From: Streptosporangiaceae bacterium
GTDB taxonomy: Bacteria; Actinomycetota; Actinomycetes; Streptosporangiales; Streptosporangiaceae
DNA: 8,765 nucleotides
Direction: 5' to 3'
Assembly (NCBI GenBank): GCA_030040815.1
Contig: JASHSZ010000505.1
Span: forward strand, 1 to 8,765
The notes beneath the pieces are model-generated. The model saw only the letters and a list, made by a program, of their open reading frames with translations. It made no database searches and was not told the DNA's origin. A program made the position numbers and the translations under genes. Below, piece by piece: positions 1 through 6,382 of the stretch; position 1 is the first letter of the stretch; every line of letters begins with the position of its first letter.

Positions 1-291
1 GTGCCACCCGGCACCGACGTACGGGCTGCGATCCAGGACTGGGACCACGAGGCCACGTCCCCGCGCACCTGTCTGCTGCGGGTACGGGTCGGCGCAGGTC
101 ACGGCCTGCGCCGGTACGCCGACCGGATTACGGCGGATCAGCACCCAGGCTGGGATCTGGTCGAGCTCAGCTATACCGACACGGCCTGGTCGAGCGAGCA
201 CCTCGCGTCGTTTGGGGCCGACGTGGTGGTGCTGGAGCCAAGTGACCTGCGGGACGCCGTGATCGGCCGCCTCAAGGGGGTGCTCGCGTGA
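1..291 (+). CDS. pafB: PafB, WYL-domain transcriptional regulator (3' end only)
   Basis: This is the C-terminal 96 residues of a WYL-family regulator. The 5' part lies before the window, so the GTG at position 1 is only the first in-frame codon, not a start. The visible part matches the C-terminal extension (WCX) that follows a WYL domain, ending in the typical pattern FGADVVVLEP..LRDAVI..LKGV. In mycobacteria PafB and PafC form one activator that switches on DNA-repair genes independently of LexA, with WYL domains sensing a nucleic-acid ligand made during damage; this is family knowledge. Identity as PafB rather than another WYL protein rests on the 4-base overlap with a second WYL gene and on the tatA-tatC-helY genes that follow, as in M. 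tuberculosis. The helix-turn-helix and most of the WYL domain cannot be seen here. Confidence 0.9.
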   Translation: MPPGTDVRAAIQDWDHEATSPRTCLLRVRVGAGHGLRRYADRITADQHPGWDLVELSYTDTAWSSEHLASFGADVVVLEPSDLRDAVIGRLKGVLA

Positions 292-1322
292 CATCGCGGG
301 CGAATTCCGGCGCGATGCGGACCGCGGGCCCGGCGGCCGCGCCCGGCCGGGCGGCGGGCGAGACCGCGACCGAGCGGCTGCAGCGGCTACTGGCCCTGGT
401 GCCATACGTGCTGAGCAGGAATGTGGCCGGGATGGCCGAGACGGCGGCAGCCTTCGGCATCACGGAGCGCGAGCTGGTCGACGATCTCAACCTGTTGTGG
501 TGTGTCGAGCTACGCTCACCTGACCCGTACTGCCCGATCGACCTGTCCTACGAGGGCGGCGAGATCGTGGTCAGCGAGGCCGAGCCGATCGACCGGCCGC
601 TCCGGCTCGGCGTCGACGAGGCGTGCGCGCTGCTGATCGCCCTGCGGATGCTGACCGAGCTGCCTGACGTGGGCAACGGCCCCGCGCTGCGGCGGACAAT
701 CGCCAAACTGGAGGCGGCTGCCGGGGCCGCGGCTGGACCGAGCGCCCAGGTGGCCGTCGAGGTGGATGACCTCGTCGCGCAGTCGGCGGCGACCGCCGTC
801 GCGGATGCTCTGGAGCACGGCAGGCGACTGCACATCTCCTACTACGTGCCGGGCCGGGACGAGGCGACCGAGCGCGACGTCGACCCGATGCGGCTGCTGC
901 TGGTGGAGGGCCGCAGCTACCTGGAAGGCTGGTGCCGGAGGGCGGACGCGGTCCGGCTGTTCCGGCTGGATCGCATCCTGGCCATCGAGGTGCTGGATGT
1001 GCCGAAGGACGTGCCGGCGAGCGCGGAGGCGCGGGACGTGGACCGGGGACTGTTCCGGCCGTCTCTGCAGGACGTGCCGGTCGTGCTCGAACTAGGCCCG
1101 GCCGCGCGGTGGGTCGCCGATTATTACGCCTGCGAGCAGGTCACGGAGCTGCCTGGCGGCTGGCTCCGGGTCCGGTTGCGCACCCCGGACACGCGCTTGG
1201 TGCGCAGGCTGGCCCTACGGCTGGGCGAGGATGGGCGGCTAGTGTCGCCAGCGGACCTCGCCGAGCAGGTAACCGCGGATGCCGCGGCCGCCCTGGCCAA
1301 TTACGACACGTGGCGGGAATAG
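288..1322 (+). CDS. pafC: PafC, WYL-domain transcriptional regulator
   Basis: The 344-residue product is the partner of PafB in the DNA-damage-responsive activator PafBC. After a low-complexity Ala/Gly-rich N-terminus (residues 1-27) comes a helix-turn-helix-like segment (about 30-75, with AGMAETAAAFGITERELVDD). A WYL domain covers about 172-240; its signature is partly degenerate (SYLEGWC in place of WYL.aYC), but the conserved end RLFRLDRI is intact. A WCX-like C-terminal domain (about 262-340) follows. The GTG start at 288 overlaps the pafB stop in a GTGA arrangement, which suggests translational coupling and roughly equal amounts of both subunits. An ATG at 315 (residue 10) is an alternative start, since the first residues look disordered. 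The product is cytoplasmic and binds DNA. Gene order supports PafC strongly; its target promoters are not seen in this window. Confidence 0.92.
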   Translation: MTSRANSGAMRTAGPAAAPGRAAGETATERLQRLLALVPYVLSRNVAGMAETAAAFGITERELVDDLNLLWCVELRSPDPYCPIDLSYEGGEIVVSEAEPIDRPLRLGVDEACALLIALRMLTELPDVGNGPALRRTIAKLEAAAGAAAGPSAQVAVEVDDLVAQSAATAVADALEHGRRLHISYYVPGRDEATERDVDPMRLLLVEGRSYLEGWCRRADAVRLFRLDRILAIEVLDVPKDVPASAEARDVDRGLFRPSLQDVPVVLELGPAARWVADYYACEQVTELPGGWLRVRLRTPDTRLVRRLALRLGEDGRLVSPADLAEQVTADAAAALANYDTWRE

Positions 1323-1498
1323 CGCCGAACGCGGGGATCAGCTCAGGTAACCGGACTTATCCGGGCTGGTAACGTGCCGGTCACCATCCGGCTGCCCGGC
1401 CGACGCGTGCAGTGGCTTCAATGAGCTCGCGTGTAAACTCTGGACCGAGACATGCGGGCTCCGCTGATGGGGACGCTCGGCTGAATGGGGACACTGAG
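1323..1498 (+). other. pafC-tatA intergenic region, possible tatA promoter
   Basis: The 176 bp between pafC and tatA hold no open frame that resembles a protein. The only promoter-like element I see is TAAACT at 1434-1439, which fits the actinobacterial -10 pattern TAnnnT and would give a leader of about 50 bases. No convincing -35 box sits 17-18 bp upstream. A second TAnnnT match, TAACGT at 1370-1375, also lacks a -35. The gap is large compared with the other gene junctions here, so separate transcription of tatA is plausible but unproven. Confidence 0.25.
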
Positions 1499-1825
1499 AT
1501 GGGCGATGCACTTGCTCCCTGGCACATCATCATCCTGGTGATCGTGCTGGTGCTGCTCTTCGGGGCCAGGCGACTGCCGGGGGCGGCGAAGTCGCTCGGT
1601 GAGTCCATGCACATTTTCAAGAAGTCGGTCCAGGGCCTGAACCCTGACGACCAGACGACCGCGGCCAACCCGCCGGAGGCGGCGGCCGCGCTGCCGCTGG
1701 CCGCGCCGGATGCTACCCAGCAGCAGCTGGCTGACCTGCAGCGGCAGGTAGCAGACCTGCAGCGGCAGGCTGCCACTGTCAGCAACGGGCAGGCCGCGCA
1801 GTCGCAGACTCAGCAGCCGCTGTAG
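1499..1825 (+). CDS. tatA: Sec-independent protein translocase subunit TatA
   Basis: This 108-residue membrane protein forms the export channel of the twin-arginine translocation system, which moves folded proteins across the cytoplasmic membrane. One N-terminal transmembrane helix (about 8-20) leads to the Phe-Gly hinge at 21-22, followed by ARRLP and an amphipathic helix (about 25-45). The rest is an Ala/Gln-rich cytoplasmic tail with two heptads, DLQRQVA and DLQRQAA (79-92), that could form a short coiled coil. I chose ATG 1499 because the hydrophobic helix then begins near residue 8, as is usual for TatA, and GGGGA at 1487-1491 lies 7 bases upstream. An upstream GTG at 1412 would add 29 hydrophilic residues that TatA proteins lack. 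tatC follows after 9 bp. No tatB is present; in actinobacteria it usually lies elsewhere. Confidence 0.94.
   Translation: MGDALAPWHIIILVIVLVLLFGARRLPGAAKSLGESMHIFKKSVQGLNPDDQTTAANPPEAAAALPLAAPDATQQQLADLQRQVADLQRQAATVSNGQAAQSQTQQPL
1733..1774 (+). repeat. Two 21-bp tandem repeats in the tatA tail
   Basis: Two direct 21-bp units (1733-1753 and 1754-1774) share the 16-base core GACCTGCAGCGGCAGG and differ in the last bases. They encode DLQRQVA and DLQRQAA, so each copy is one heptad of the TatA tail. Copy number could change by slippage without breaking the frame. Confidence 0.85.
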
Positions 1826-1834
1826 CTTCTCCCG

Positions 1835-2773
1835 ATGGCCACGGTAGACGACGGGCTGGCCGAGCAGGAGGTCCACAAGGACCTGGGCCTGACCCGCCGG
1901 GCTAACCCCGAGGGCCGGATGCCGCTGCTCGAGCACATCCGCGAGCTGCGCAACCGGGTGATCAAGGCTGCCATCGCGGTGACGGCCGGGTCGATAGCGG
2001 GCTGGTTCGTCTACCCGTGGGTGTGGAACTTCGTCAAGGCGCCGTATTGCAAGGCCCAAATAGCCTCGCCGGTGGCGTCGGCGCTGGCCCGCTCGGCTGG
2101 CGCGCTCGGCCCGCACTGCCAGCTGTATGTGACCGGCGTGTTCGACGCGTTCTTCCTGCGGATGCAGATCGCGATCGCCACCGGGGCGATCATCTCGCTG
2201 CCGATCTGGCTCTACCAGCTGTGGGCGTTCATCGCGCCGGGCCTGTACAAACGGGAGCGGCGGTGGGCGTACTACTTCGTCGGCGCAGCCGTGCCGCTGT
2301 TCGCCATTGGCGCAACCATCGCCTACTTCGCGATGACGCGGGGGCTGCGGTTCCTGGTGCACTACATGATCCCCTCCGATGTCACCGCGCTGATCACGAT
2401 CAATACCTACCTCAGCTATGCCAGCGCCATGTTGCTGATCTTCGGCATCGCGTTCGAGCTGCCGCTGGTGCTCGTGCTGCTGAACCTGGCCGGGGTCTTG
2501 ACGCACGCGCGGTTCCGCAAGTGGCGGCGGGTGATCATCTTCCTGGTGTTCGCGTTCGCCGCCATCTTCACCCCCAGTCCGGATCCGTTGTCCATGCTGC
2601 TGCTCGCGATCCCGTGCGTCGTCCTAGTGGAAGCGGCCGAGGTGTTCGTCTGGGCAAACGACCGGCGCCGCGCCAAGGCCGGCAGCCTGGAGTTCCCCGG
2701 CCTGACCGATGCGGAGGTCGCGCAGTACGGCCTCGACAAGCCGCTGGGCGAGCAGACGAACGCCCGCAAGTAG
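1835..2773 (+). CDS. tatC: Sec-independent protein translocase subunit TatC
   Basis: TatC is the polytopic receptor that recognises twin-arginine signal peptides and recruits TatA. The 312-residue product has six predicted membrane helices, at about 42-62, 108-130, 146-167, 193-217, 231-245 and 252-273. Family landmarks are present: HIRELR at 34-39 before helix 1, PIWLYQLWAFIAPGLYKRERR (123-143), the conserved Glu in FELP (207-210) and TPSPDP (246-251). Cys72 and Cys95 lie in the first extracytoplasmic loop, as in the M. tuberculosis protein as I recall it. ATG 1835 lacks a clear Shine-Dalgarno but is 9 bp after the tatA stop, which suits coupled translation. The residues before Met29 resemble the mycobacterial N-terminus, so I prefer this start to ATG 1919, although the latter has GAGGG close upstream. 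The cytoplasmic tail after 275 is charged. Confidence 0.96.
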   Translation: MATVDDGLAEQEVHKDLGLTRRANPEGRMPLLEHIRELRNRVIKAAIAVTAGSIAGWFVYPWVWNFVKAPYCKAQIASPVASALARSAGALGPHCQLYVTGVFDAFFLRMQIAIATGAIISLPIWLYQLWAFIAPGLYKRERRWAYYFVGAAVPLFAIGATIAYFAMTRGLRFLVHYMIPSDVTALITINTYLSYASAMLLIFGIAFELPLVLVLLNLAGVLTHARFRKWRRVIIFLVFAFAAIFTPSPDPLSMLLLAIPCVVLVEAAEVFVWANDRRRAKAGSLEFPGLTDAEVAQYGLDKPLGEQTNARK

Positions 2774-2823
2774 GCTGGGATTTAGGGTCGCTGGTGGCCT
2801 CCAGGGAGAAGGAGGCTCTGCCC

Positions 2824-3474
2824 ATGTCTGTCTGCTCGCTCGGAGAGTATTACGCCGACCGCGCCGCGGAGTATGACGAGGTGTACCGCAAGCCTGAGCG
2901 GCAGGCCGATCTTGCCCGGCTGAAGCAGCTGATCCCGCCGATCGTCGCGGGCAAGCGGGTGCTGGAGATCGCCGCCGGCACCGGCTACTGGACCCAGGTG
3001 CTGGCCAGCACCGCGGCCGAGATCATGGCCACCGACCTGAACGCCGAGACCATCGCGATCGCCGCGCAGCGCGACTACGGCTCCGCCCCGGTCGCCTTGC
3101 GCACCGCCGACGCCTACCGGCTGGACACCGTGCCGGGCGAGTTCGACCTGGTGTTCTGCGGTTTCTGGTGGTCGCACATCGCGCGGGCGGACATCTCGCG
3201 GTTCCTCGCCGGAGTGCGCGGCCGGACCGGGCCCGGCATTCGGCTGGTGCTCGTCGACAACCGATACGTGCCCGGCAGCAACACCCCCGTCAGCCGCACT
3301 GGGCCCGACGGCGACACCTATCAGCAGCGCATCCTCGCCGATGGGCGCGAGTATGAGGTGCTCAAAAACTTCCCGAGCCGGGAGCAGCTGGCGGCCGATC
3401 TGGAGCCCGCCGCTACCGAGCTCGCCTGGACCGAGCTTGAGTACTACTGGCTGGCCAGCTGCGTCCTGCGCTGA
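2824..3474 (+). CDS. Class I SAM-dependent methyltransferase
   Basis: The 216-residue product has a Rossmann-type SAM-binding fold. Motif I is VLEIAAGTGYWT (47-58), the acidic residue that would contact the SAM ribose is Asp71 in ATDLN, Asp96 in TADAYRL fits the adenine-binding loop, and EFDLVFCGFWWSHI (106-119) is the post-motif strand. The substrate cannot be inferred. The reading frame stays open far upstream across tatC, but ATG 2824 is the true start: GGAGG at 2811-2815 is 8 bases upstream and the family N-terminus begins here (GEYYADRAAEYDEVYRKPE). It lies 50 bp after tatC on the same strand and may be co-transcribed with it. M. tuberculosis has no gene between tatC and helY, so this looks like a lineage-specific insertion. 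No membrane segment or signal peptide is seen. Confidence 0.87.
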   Translation: MSVCSLGEYYADRAAEYDEVYRKPERQADLARLKQLIPPIVAGKRVLEIAAGTGYWTQVLASTAAEIMATDLNAETIAIAAQRDYGSAPVALRTADAYRLDTVPGEFDLVFCGFWWSHIARADISRFLAGVRGRTGPGIRLVLVDNRYVPGSNTPVSRTGPDGDTYQQRILADGREYEVLKNFPSREQLAADLEPAATELAWTELEYYWLASCVLR

Positions 3475-3488
3475 CGGGGTAAGCGCGG

Positions 3489-3518
3489 CGGACACCCAGG
3501 CGGTCTGCCGCCTAGTCT
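3489..3518 (+). promoter_or_regulatory. Candidate helY promoter with leaderless start
   Basis: A -35-like CGGACA (3489-3494; four of six bases match TTGACA) is separated by 18 bp from TAGTCT (3513-3518), which fits the actinobacterial -10 pattern TAnnnT. The helY ATG begins 7 bases after the -10 box, exactly where transcription would start, and no Shine-Dalgarno is present. This arrangement is typical of leaderless mRNAs in actinobacteria. It is a prediction from sequence alone. Confidence 0.5.
3498..3513. repeat. 16-bp dyad in the helY promoter spacer
   Basis: AGGCGG (3498-3503) and CCGCCT (3508-3513) form a perfect 6-bp inverted repeat around TCTG. The dyad fills most of the spacer between the proposed -35 and -10 boxes and touches the first base of the -10. 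It could be an operator, or a short hairpin ending the upstream transcript, but no T-run follows. In GC-rich DNA a dyad of this size can also arise by chance. Confidence 0.4.
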
Positions 3519-3524
3519 TGGGCT

Positions 3525-6203
3525 ATGAGCTCGCTGGCGGGGCCGCGGCCGGGCGAGGCGGTTGACCGGCCGGAGCTGGCCGCGTTCCGCCGCCTGTATG
3601 ACTTTGACTTTGACGACTTCCAGGTGACCGCTTGCGCCGCGATCGAGGACGGTCACGGCGTGCTGGTCGCAGCGCCGACCGGGTCCGGCAAGACCGTTAT
3701 CGGCGAATTCGCGGTGCACCTCGCGCTTGCGGAAGGGCGCAAGTGCTTCTACACCACGCCGATCAAGGCGCTATCCAACCAGAAGTACGCGGACCTGGTC
3801 GCTCGTTACTCGGCCGCCAGGGTCGGTCTCCTCACCGGGGACAACAGCATCAACGGTGAGGCACCCATCGTGGTCATGACCACCGAGGTGCTGCGCAACA
3901 TGCTGTACGCGGGGTCGCTGACCCTGGCGGGCCTCGGGTACGTCGTGCTCGATGAGGTGCACTATCTCGCCGACCGGCTGCGCGGCGCGGTGTGGGAGGA
4001 GGTGATCATCCAGCTTCCCGAGTCAGTGCAGGTCGTTGCCCTGTCCGCCACGGTCAGTAACGCGGAGGAGTTCGGCGAGTGGCTCGAGCAGGTCCGCGGC
4101 GGCACTGCGGTGGTCGTCGATGAGGTCCGGCCCGTGCCGCTGTCGCAGCACATGCTGGTCGGCCGTCGGCTCTACGACCTTTTCACGTCGCGCGGCGCCA
4201 TCGAGCCGGAACTGCGCCGGGCAACCCAGCGGTATCTGACTCCGGACCGGCGGCCAGGCCGGAACGGCGGCGGCGGTCGGGCGCAGGGATCCGCGCGCTA
4301 CCGCACGCCGAGCCGCCCGGAGGTGATCGAGCGCCTGGACGCAGCGGGCCTGCTGCCCGCGATCACCTTCATCTTCAGCCGGGCCGGCTGCGACGCCGCC
4401 GTGCAGCAGTGCCTGGCGGCCGGGCTGCGGCTGACGACTCCGGAGGAGGCCGCGGAGATCGGCAGGATCGTCGCGGCGCGAACCGCAGCGCTGGCCGAGG
4501 CCGATCTCGCCGTGCTCGGGTACGCGGACTGGGTTGCCGGGCTGCGGCGCGGCATCGCGGCCCACCACGCCGGGTTGCTGCCGACGTTCAAGGAGGTCGT
4601 CGAGGAGCTGTTCACGGCGGGTCTGATCCAGGCGGTGTTCGCGACCGAGACGCTCGCGCTCGGCATCAACATGCCGGCCAGGACCGTGGTGATCGAGAGG
4701 CTGGACAAGTGGAACGGTGAGCACCACGCCGACCTCAGCGCGGGGGAGTACACCCAGCTGACCGGGCGGGCGGGCCGCCGGGGCATCGACGTCGAAGGTC
4801 ACGCGGTCGTGGTCTGGCATCCCGCCCTCGACCCGGTTGCCGTGGCGGGCCTCGCCGGCACCCGGACGTATCCGCTCAACTCCAGCTTCCGCCCGACCTA
4901 CAACATGGCAGTCAACCTAGTCCGACAGGTCGGGCGGGCGAAGGCCGCGCGGCTGCTGGAATCGTCGTTCGCGCAGTTCCAGGCCGATCGCGGGGTGGTG
5001 GAGCTGGCGAGGGAGGCGGCCAGGCTGCGCTCGCAGATCGCCGCCCTCGCAGTGACCTGCGAGCGCGGTGACATCGAGGATTACGACCGGCTGCGACGTG
5101 AGCTCAGTCAGCGCGAGCGGGACGAGTCCCGGCAGCGGTCGGCCGCCCGCCAGGCAGAGGCCATCGCGTCGGTGGAGAAGCTGCGGCCGGGCGACATCAT
5201 CAGCGTGCCCGGTGGCCGCCGGGCGGGCATCGCCGTGGTGCTCCAGCCGGGCAAGGCGACCGCCGCCGGGGGGCCCCAGCCGCTGGTGCTGACCGCAGGC
5301 CGGCAGGTCAAGCGGCTGTCCCTGGCCGACTTCCCGGTACCCGTGAGCCCGATCGAGCGGATCAGGATCCCGAACTGGTTCAGCCCGCGCTCGCCGAGCG
5401 ATCGGCGCGACCTGGCGTCGACCGTGCGGAACAAGCTGGCCGGCCGGGAAGTGCCGGGTAACGCGCGACCCGCCGCGGAGCATGACACGCGGGCTGTCGA
5501 TGAGCTGCGCCGCCGACTGCGCAAGCACTCCTGCCACGGCTGTCCCGACCTCCAACCCCATCTCCGCGACCTGGCCCGCCGGACCCGGCTGGACCGGGAC
5601 GCGGAGAAGATCGAGGAGCGCGTCGCGGGCCACTCGCACGTGCTCGCGCGCACCTTCGGCCGGGTCTGCGCCGTGCTGACTAAGCTTGGCTACATCGCCG
5701 GCGACGACGTGACGGCGGCGGGCGCCCGGCTCGCGGGGCTGTACGCCGAGCTCGATCTGCTGGCTGCTGAGTGCCTGCGCCGCGGCACATGGGCCACCCT
5801 GACCGCGCCCGAGCTCGCGGCGTGCGTGTCGGCACTGACGTACGAGTCGCGCCGCGAGGACGGCGGCGGAGTACGGCTGCCGCCCGGTCGGCCGCGCGAG
5901 GTGCTGGCCGAGATGACCGCACTCTGGGCCGAGCTGTCGGCCGTTGAGGACGCCCAGCACCTGGCGTTCCTCCGCGAGCCAGACCTCGGCTTCGCCTGGA
6001 CGGCGTACGCCTGGGCGAGCGGCACGTCGCTCGAGCAGCTCGTCGGCCCCGACCTGGGCGCAGGCGACTTCGTCCGCGCCATGAAGCAGCTGATCGACCT
6101 GCTGGGACAGGTTGCGGTGGTCGGCGGCGAGCTGGCGGGGACAGCGCGGGCTGCCGCGGACGCATTGCGGCGCGGCGTCGTCGCTTACTCGTCGGTCGAG
6201 TAG
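3525..6203 (+). CDS. helY: HelY, Ski2/Mtr4-like DExH-box helicase
   Basis: This 892-residue superfamily 2 ATPase resembles the Ski2/Mtr4 RNA helicases; its cellular substrate in bacteria is poorly defined. Visible motifs are Walker A APTGSGKT (50-57), TTPIKALSNQK (77-87), Walker B as DEVH (143-146), SAT (174-176), FIFSRAGCD (282-290), HHAGLLP (347-353), TETLALGINMPA (374-385) and motif VI QLTGRAGRRG (411-420). A Gly/Arg-rich linker lies at about 240-262. The second half contains the region with CHGCPDL (near 666-672) and a DSHCT-type C-terminal domain (about 720-892, ending ALRRGVVAYSSVE). The length is usual for actinobacterial HelY. ATG 3525 has no Shine-Dalgarno but follows a good -10 box by 6 bases, which suggests leaderless translation. 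The last 19 bases overlap a decayed minus-strand gene. Confidence 0.95.
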   Translation: MSSLAGPRPGEAVDRPELAAFRRLYDFDFDDFQVTACAAIEDGHGVLVAAPTGSGKTVIGEFAVHLALAEGRKCFYTTPIKALSNQKYADLVARYSAARVGLLTGDNSINGEAPIVVMTTEVLRNMLYAGSLTLAGLGYVVLDEVHYLADRLRGAVWEEVIIQLPESVQVVALSATVSNAEEFGEWLEQVRGGTAVVVDEVRPVPLSQHMLVGRRLYDLFTSRGAIEPELRRATQRYLTPDRRPGRNGGGGRAQGSARYRTPSRPEVIERLDAAGLLPAITFIFSRAGCDAAVQQCLAAGLRLTTPEEAAEIGRIVAARTAALAEADLAVLGYADWVAGLRRGIAAHHAGLLPTFKEVVEELFTAGLIQAVFATETLALGINMPARTVVIERLDKWNGEHHADLSAGEYTQLTGRAGRRGIDVEGHAVVVWHPALDPVAVAGLAGTRTYPLNSSFRPTYNMAVNLVRQVGRAKAARLLESSFAQFQADRGVVELAREAARLRSQIAALAVTCERGDIEDYDRLRRELSQRERDESRQRSAARQAEAIASVEKLRPGDIISVPGGRRAGIAVVLQPGKATAAGGPQPLVLTAGRQVKRLSLADFPVPVSPIERIRIPNWFSPRSPSDRRDLASTVRNKLAGREVPGNARPAAEHDTRAVDELRRRLRKHSCHGCPDLQPHLRDLARRTRLDRDAEKIEERVAGHSHVLARTFGRVCAVLTKLGYIAGDDVTAAGARLAGLYAELDLLAAECLRRGTWATLTAPELAACVSALTYESRREDGGGVRLPPGRPREVLAEMTALWAELSAVEDAQHLAFLREPDLGFAWTAYAWASGTSLEQLVGPDLGAGDFVRAMKQLIDLLGQVAVVGGELAGTARAAADALRRGVVAYSSVE

Positions 6204-6295
6204 CCACCGGGCGTGAGCAGGCCGGTCTCACAGGCCCCTACGACCGCCTTGGCGCGGTCGCGCGGGCCGAGCTTGGCCAGGATGCCTCGCGGTGA
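6185..6295 (-). pseudogene. Remnant of a LuxR/NarL-family regulator (C-terminus only)
   Basis: On the minus strand 36 codons ending in TAA read SPRG, then ILAKLGPRDRAKAVV and GACETGLLTPG, then GYSTDE. The middle is a near-textbook end of a LuxR-type helix-turn-helix (pattern LLAKLG.RDRAQAVV.AYETGL..PG), the DNA-binding domain of NarL-like response regulators. The conserved recognition helix that should come just before (VKTHV..) is missing, a TGA closes the frame at 6296-6298, and no receiver domain is found further upstream. The fragment is therefore a dead 3' stump, probably left by a deletion that removed the rest of the gene. The stump still overlaps the end of helY by 19 bases, tail to tail. 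It is too short to fold or bind DNA alone. Confidence 0.75.
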
Positions 6296-6303
6296 TCATG
6301 GTC

Positions 6304-6317
6304 CGCGGGCGCCCGCG
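6304..6317. repeat. 14-bp perfect palindrome
   Basis: CGCGGGCGCCCGCG is its own reverse complement. It lies just upstream of the break point of the LuxR remnant and about 100 bp after helY. It may form a short hairpin in RNA, but no T-run follows in either direction. No function can be assigned. Confidence 0.4.
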
Positions 6318-6363
6318 ACGCGTCGGGGGAGTGAGGTCGGCAATATCGACTTGCGCGAGCGCC

Positions 6364-6378
6364 CCTCGGCAGCCGAGG
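6364..6378 (+). promoter_or_regulatory. Hairpin covering the GNAT ribosome-binding site
   Basis: CCTCGGC (6364-6370) and GCCGAGG (6372-6378) form a perfect inverted repeat around one A. The right arm contains GAGG (6375-6378), the only Shine-Dalgarno-like sequence before the acetyltransferase starts at 6383 or 6389. Outer GAGC (6357-6360) and GCTC (6378-6381) could extend the pairing. If formed in the mRNA, the hairpin would hide the ribosome-binding site. Confidence 0.4.
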
Positions 6379-6382
6379 CTCG

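Noticed and set aside
1368..1387. Imperfect palindrome around GGTAACGTGCCGGTCACC
   Set aside because: Only six of nine positions per arm pair, which is unremarkable in GC-rich DNA.
1412..1498. GTG 1412 as the start of tatA
   Set aside because: It would add 29 polar residues before the membrane helix, unlike TatA proteins, and ATG 1499 has a good Shine-Dalgarno.
1418..2506. Long minus-strand open frame (362 codons) across tatA and tatC
   Set aside because: It is the antisense shadow of two clear genes. Its translation is rich in Arg, Gln, His and Pro and has no domain.
2783..2788. TAGGGT as a -10 box for the methyltransferase
   Set aside because: No -35 is seen 17-18 bp upstream, and TAnnnT alone is too common to support a promoter.
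2017..2823. Upstream extension of the methyltransferase frame through tatC
   Set aside because: The extension lies out of frame over tatC and translates to Arg/Ala-rich sequence. The strong Shine-Dalgarno and family N-terminus fix the start at 2824.
3480..3524. PafBC-dependent promoter motif upstream of helY
   Set aside because: The mycobacterial motif, as I recall it, is TTGTCRGTG, 8 bases, then TAnnnT. The bases at that distance before TAGTCT (3496-3504) do not match.
4917..5960. Minus-strand open frame (347 codons) inside helY
   Set aside because: It is a shadow of helY. The helY frame carries all the conserved motifs and the antisense product resembles nothing.
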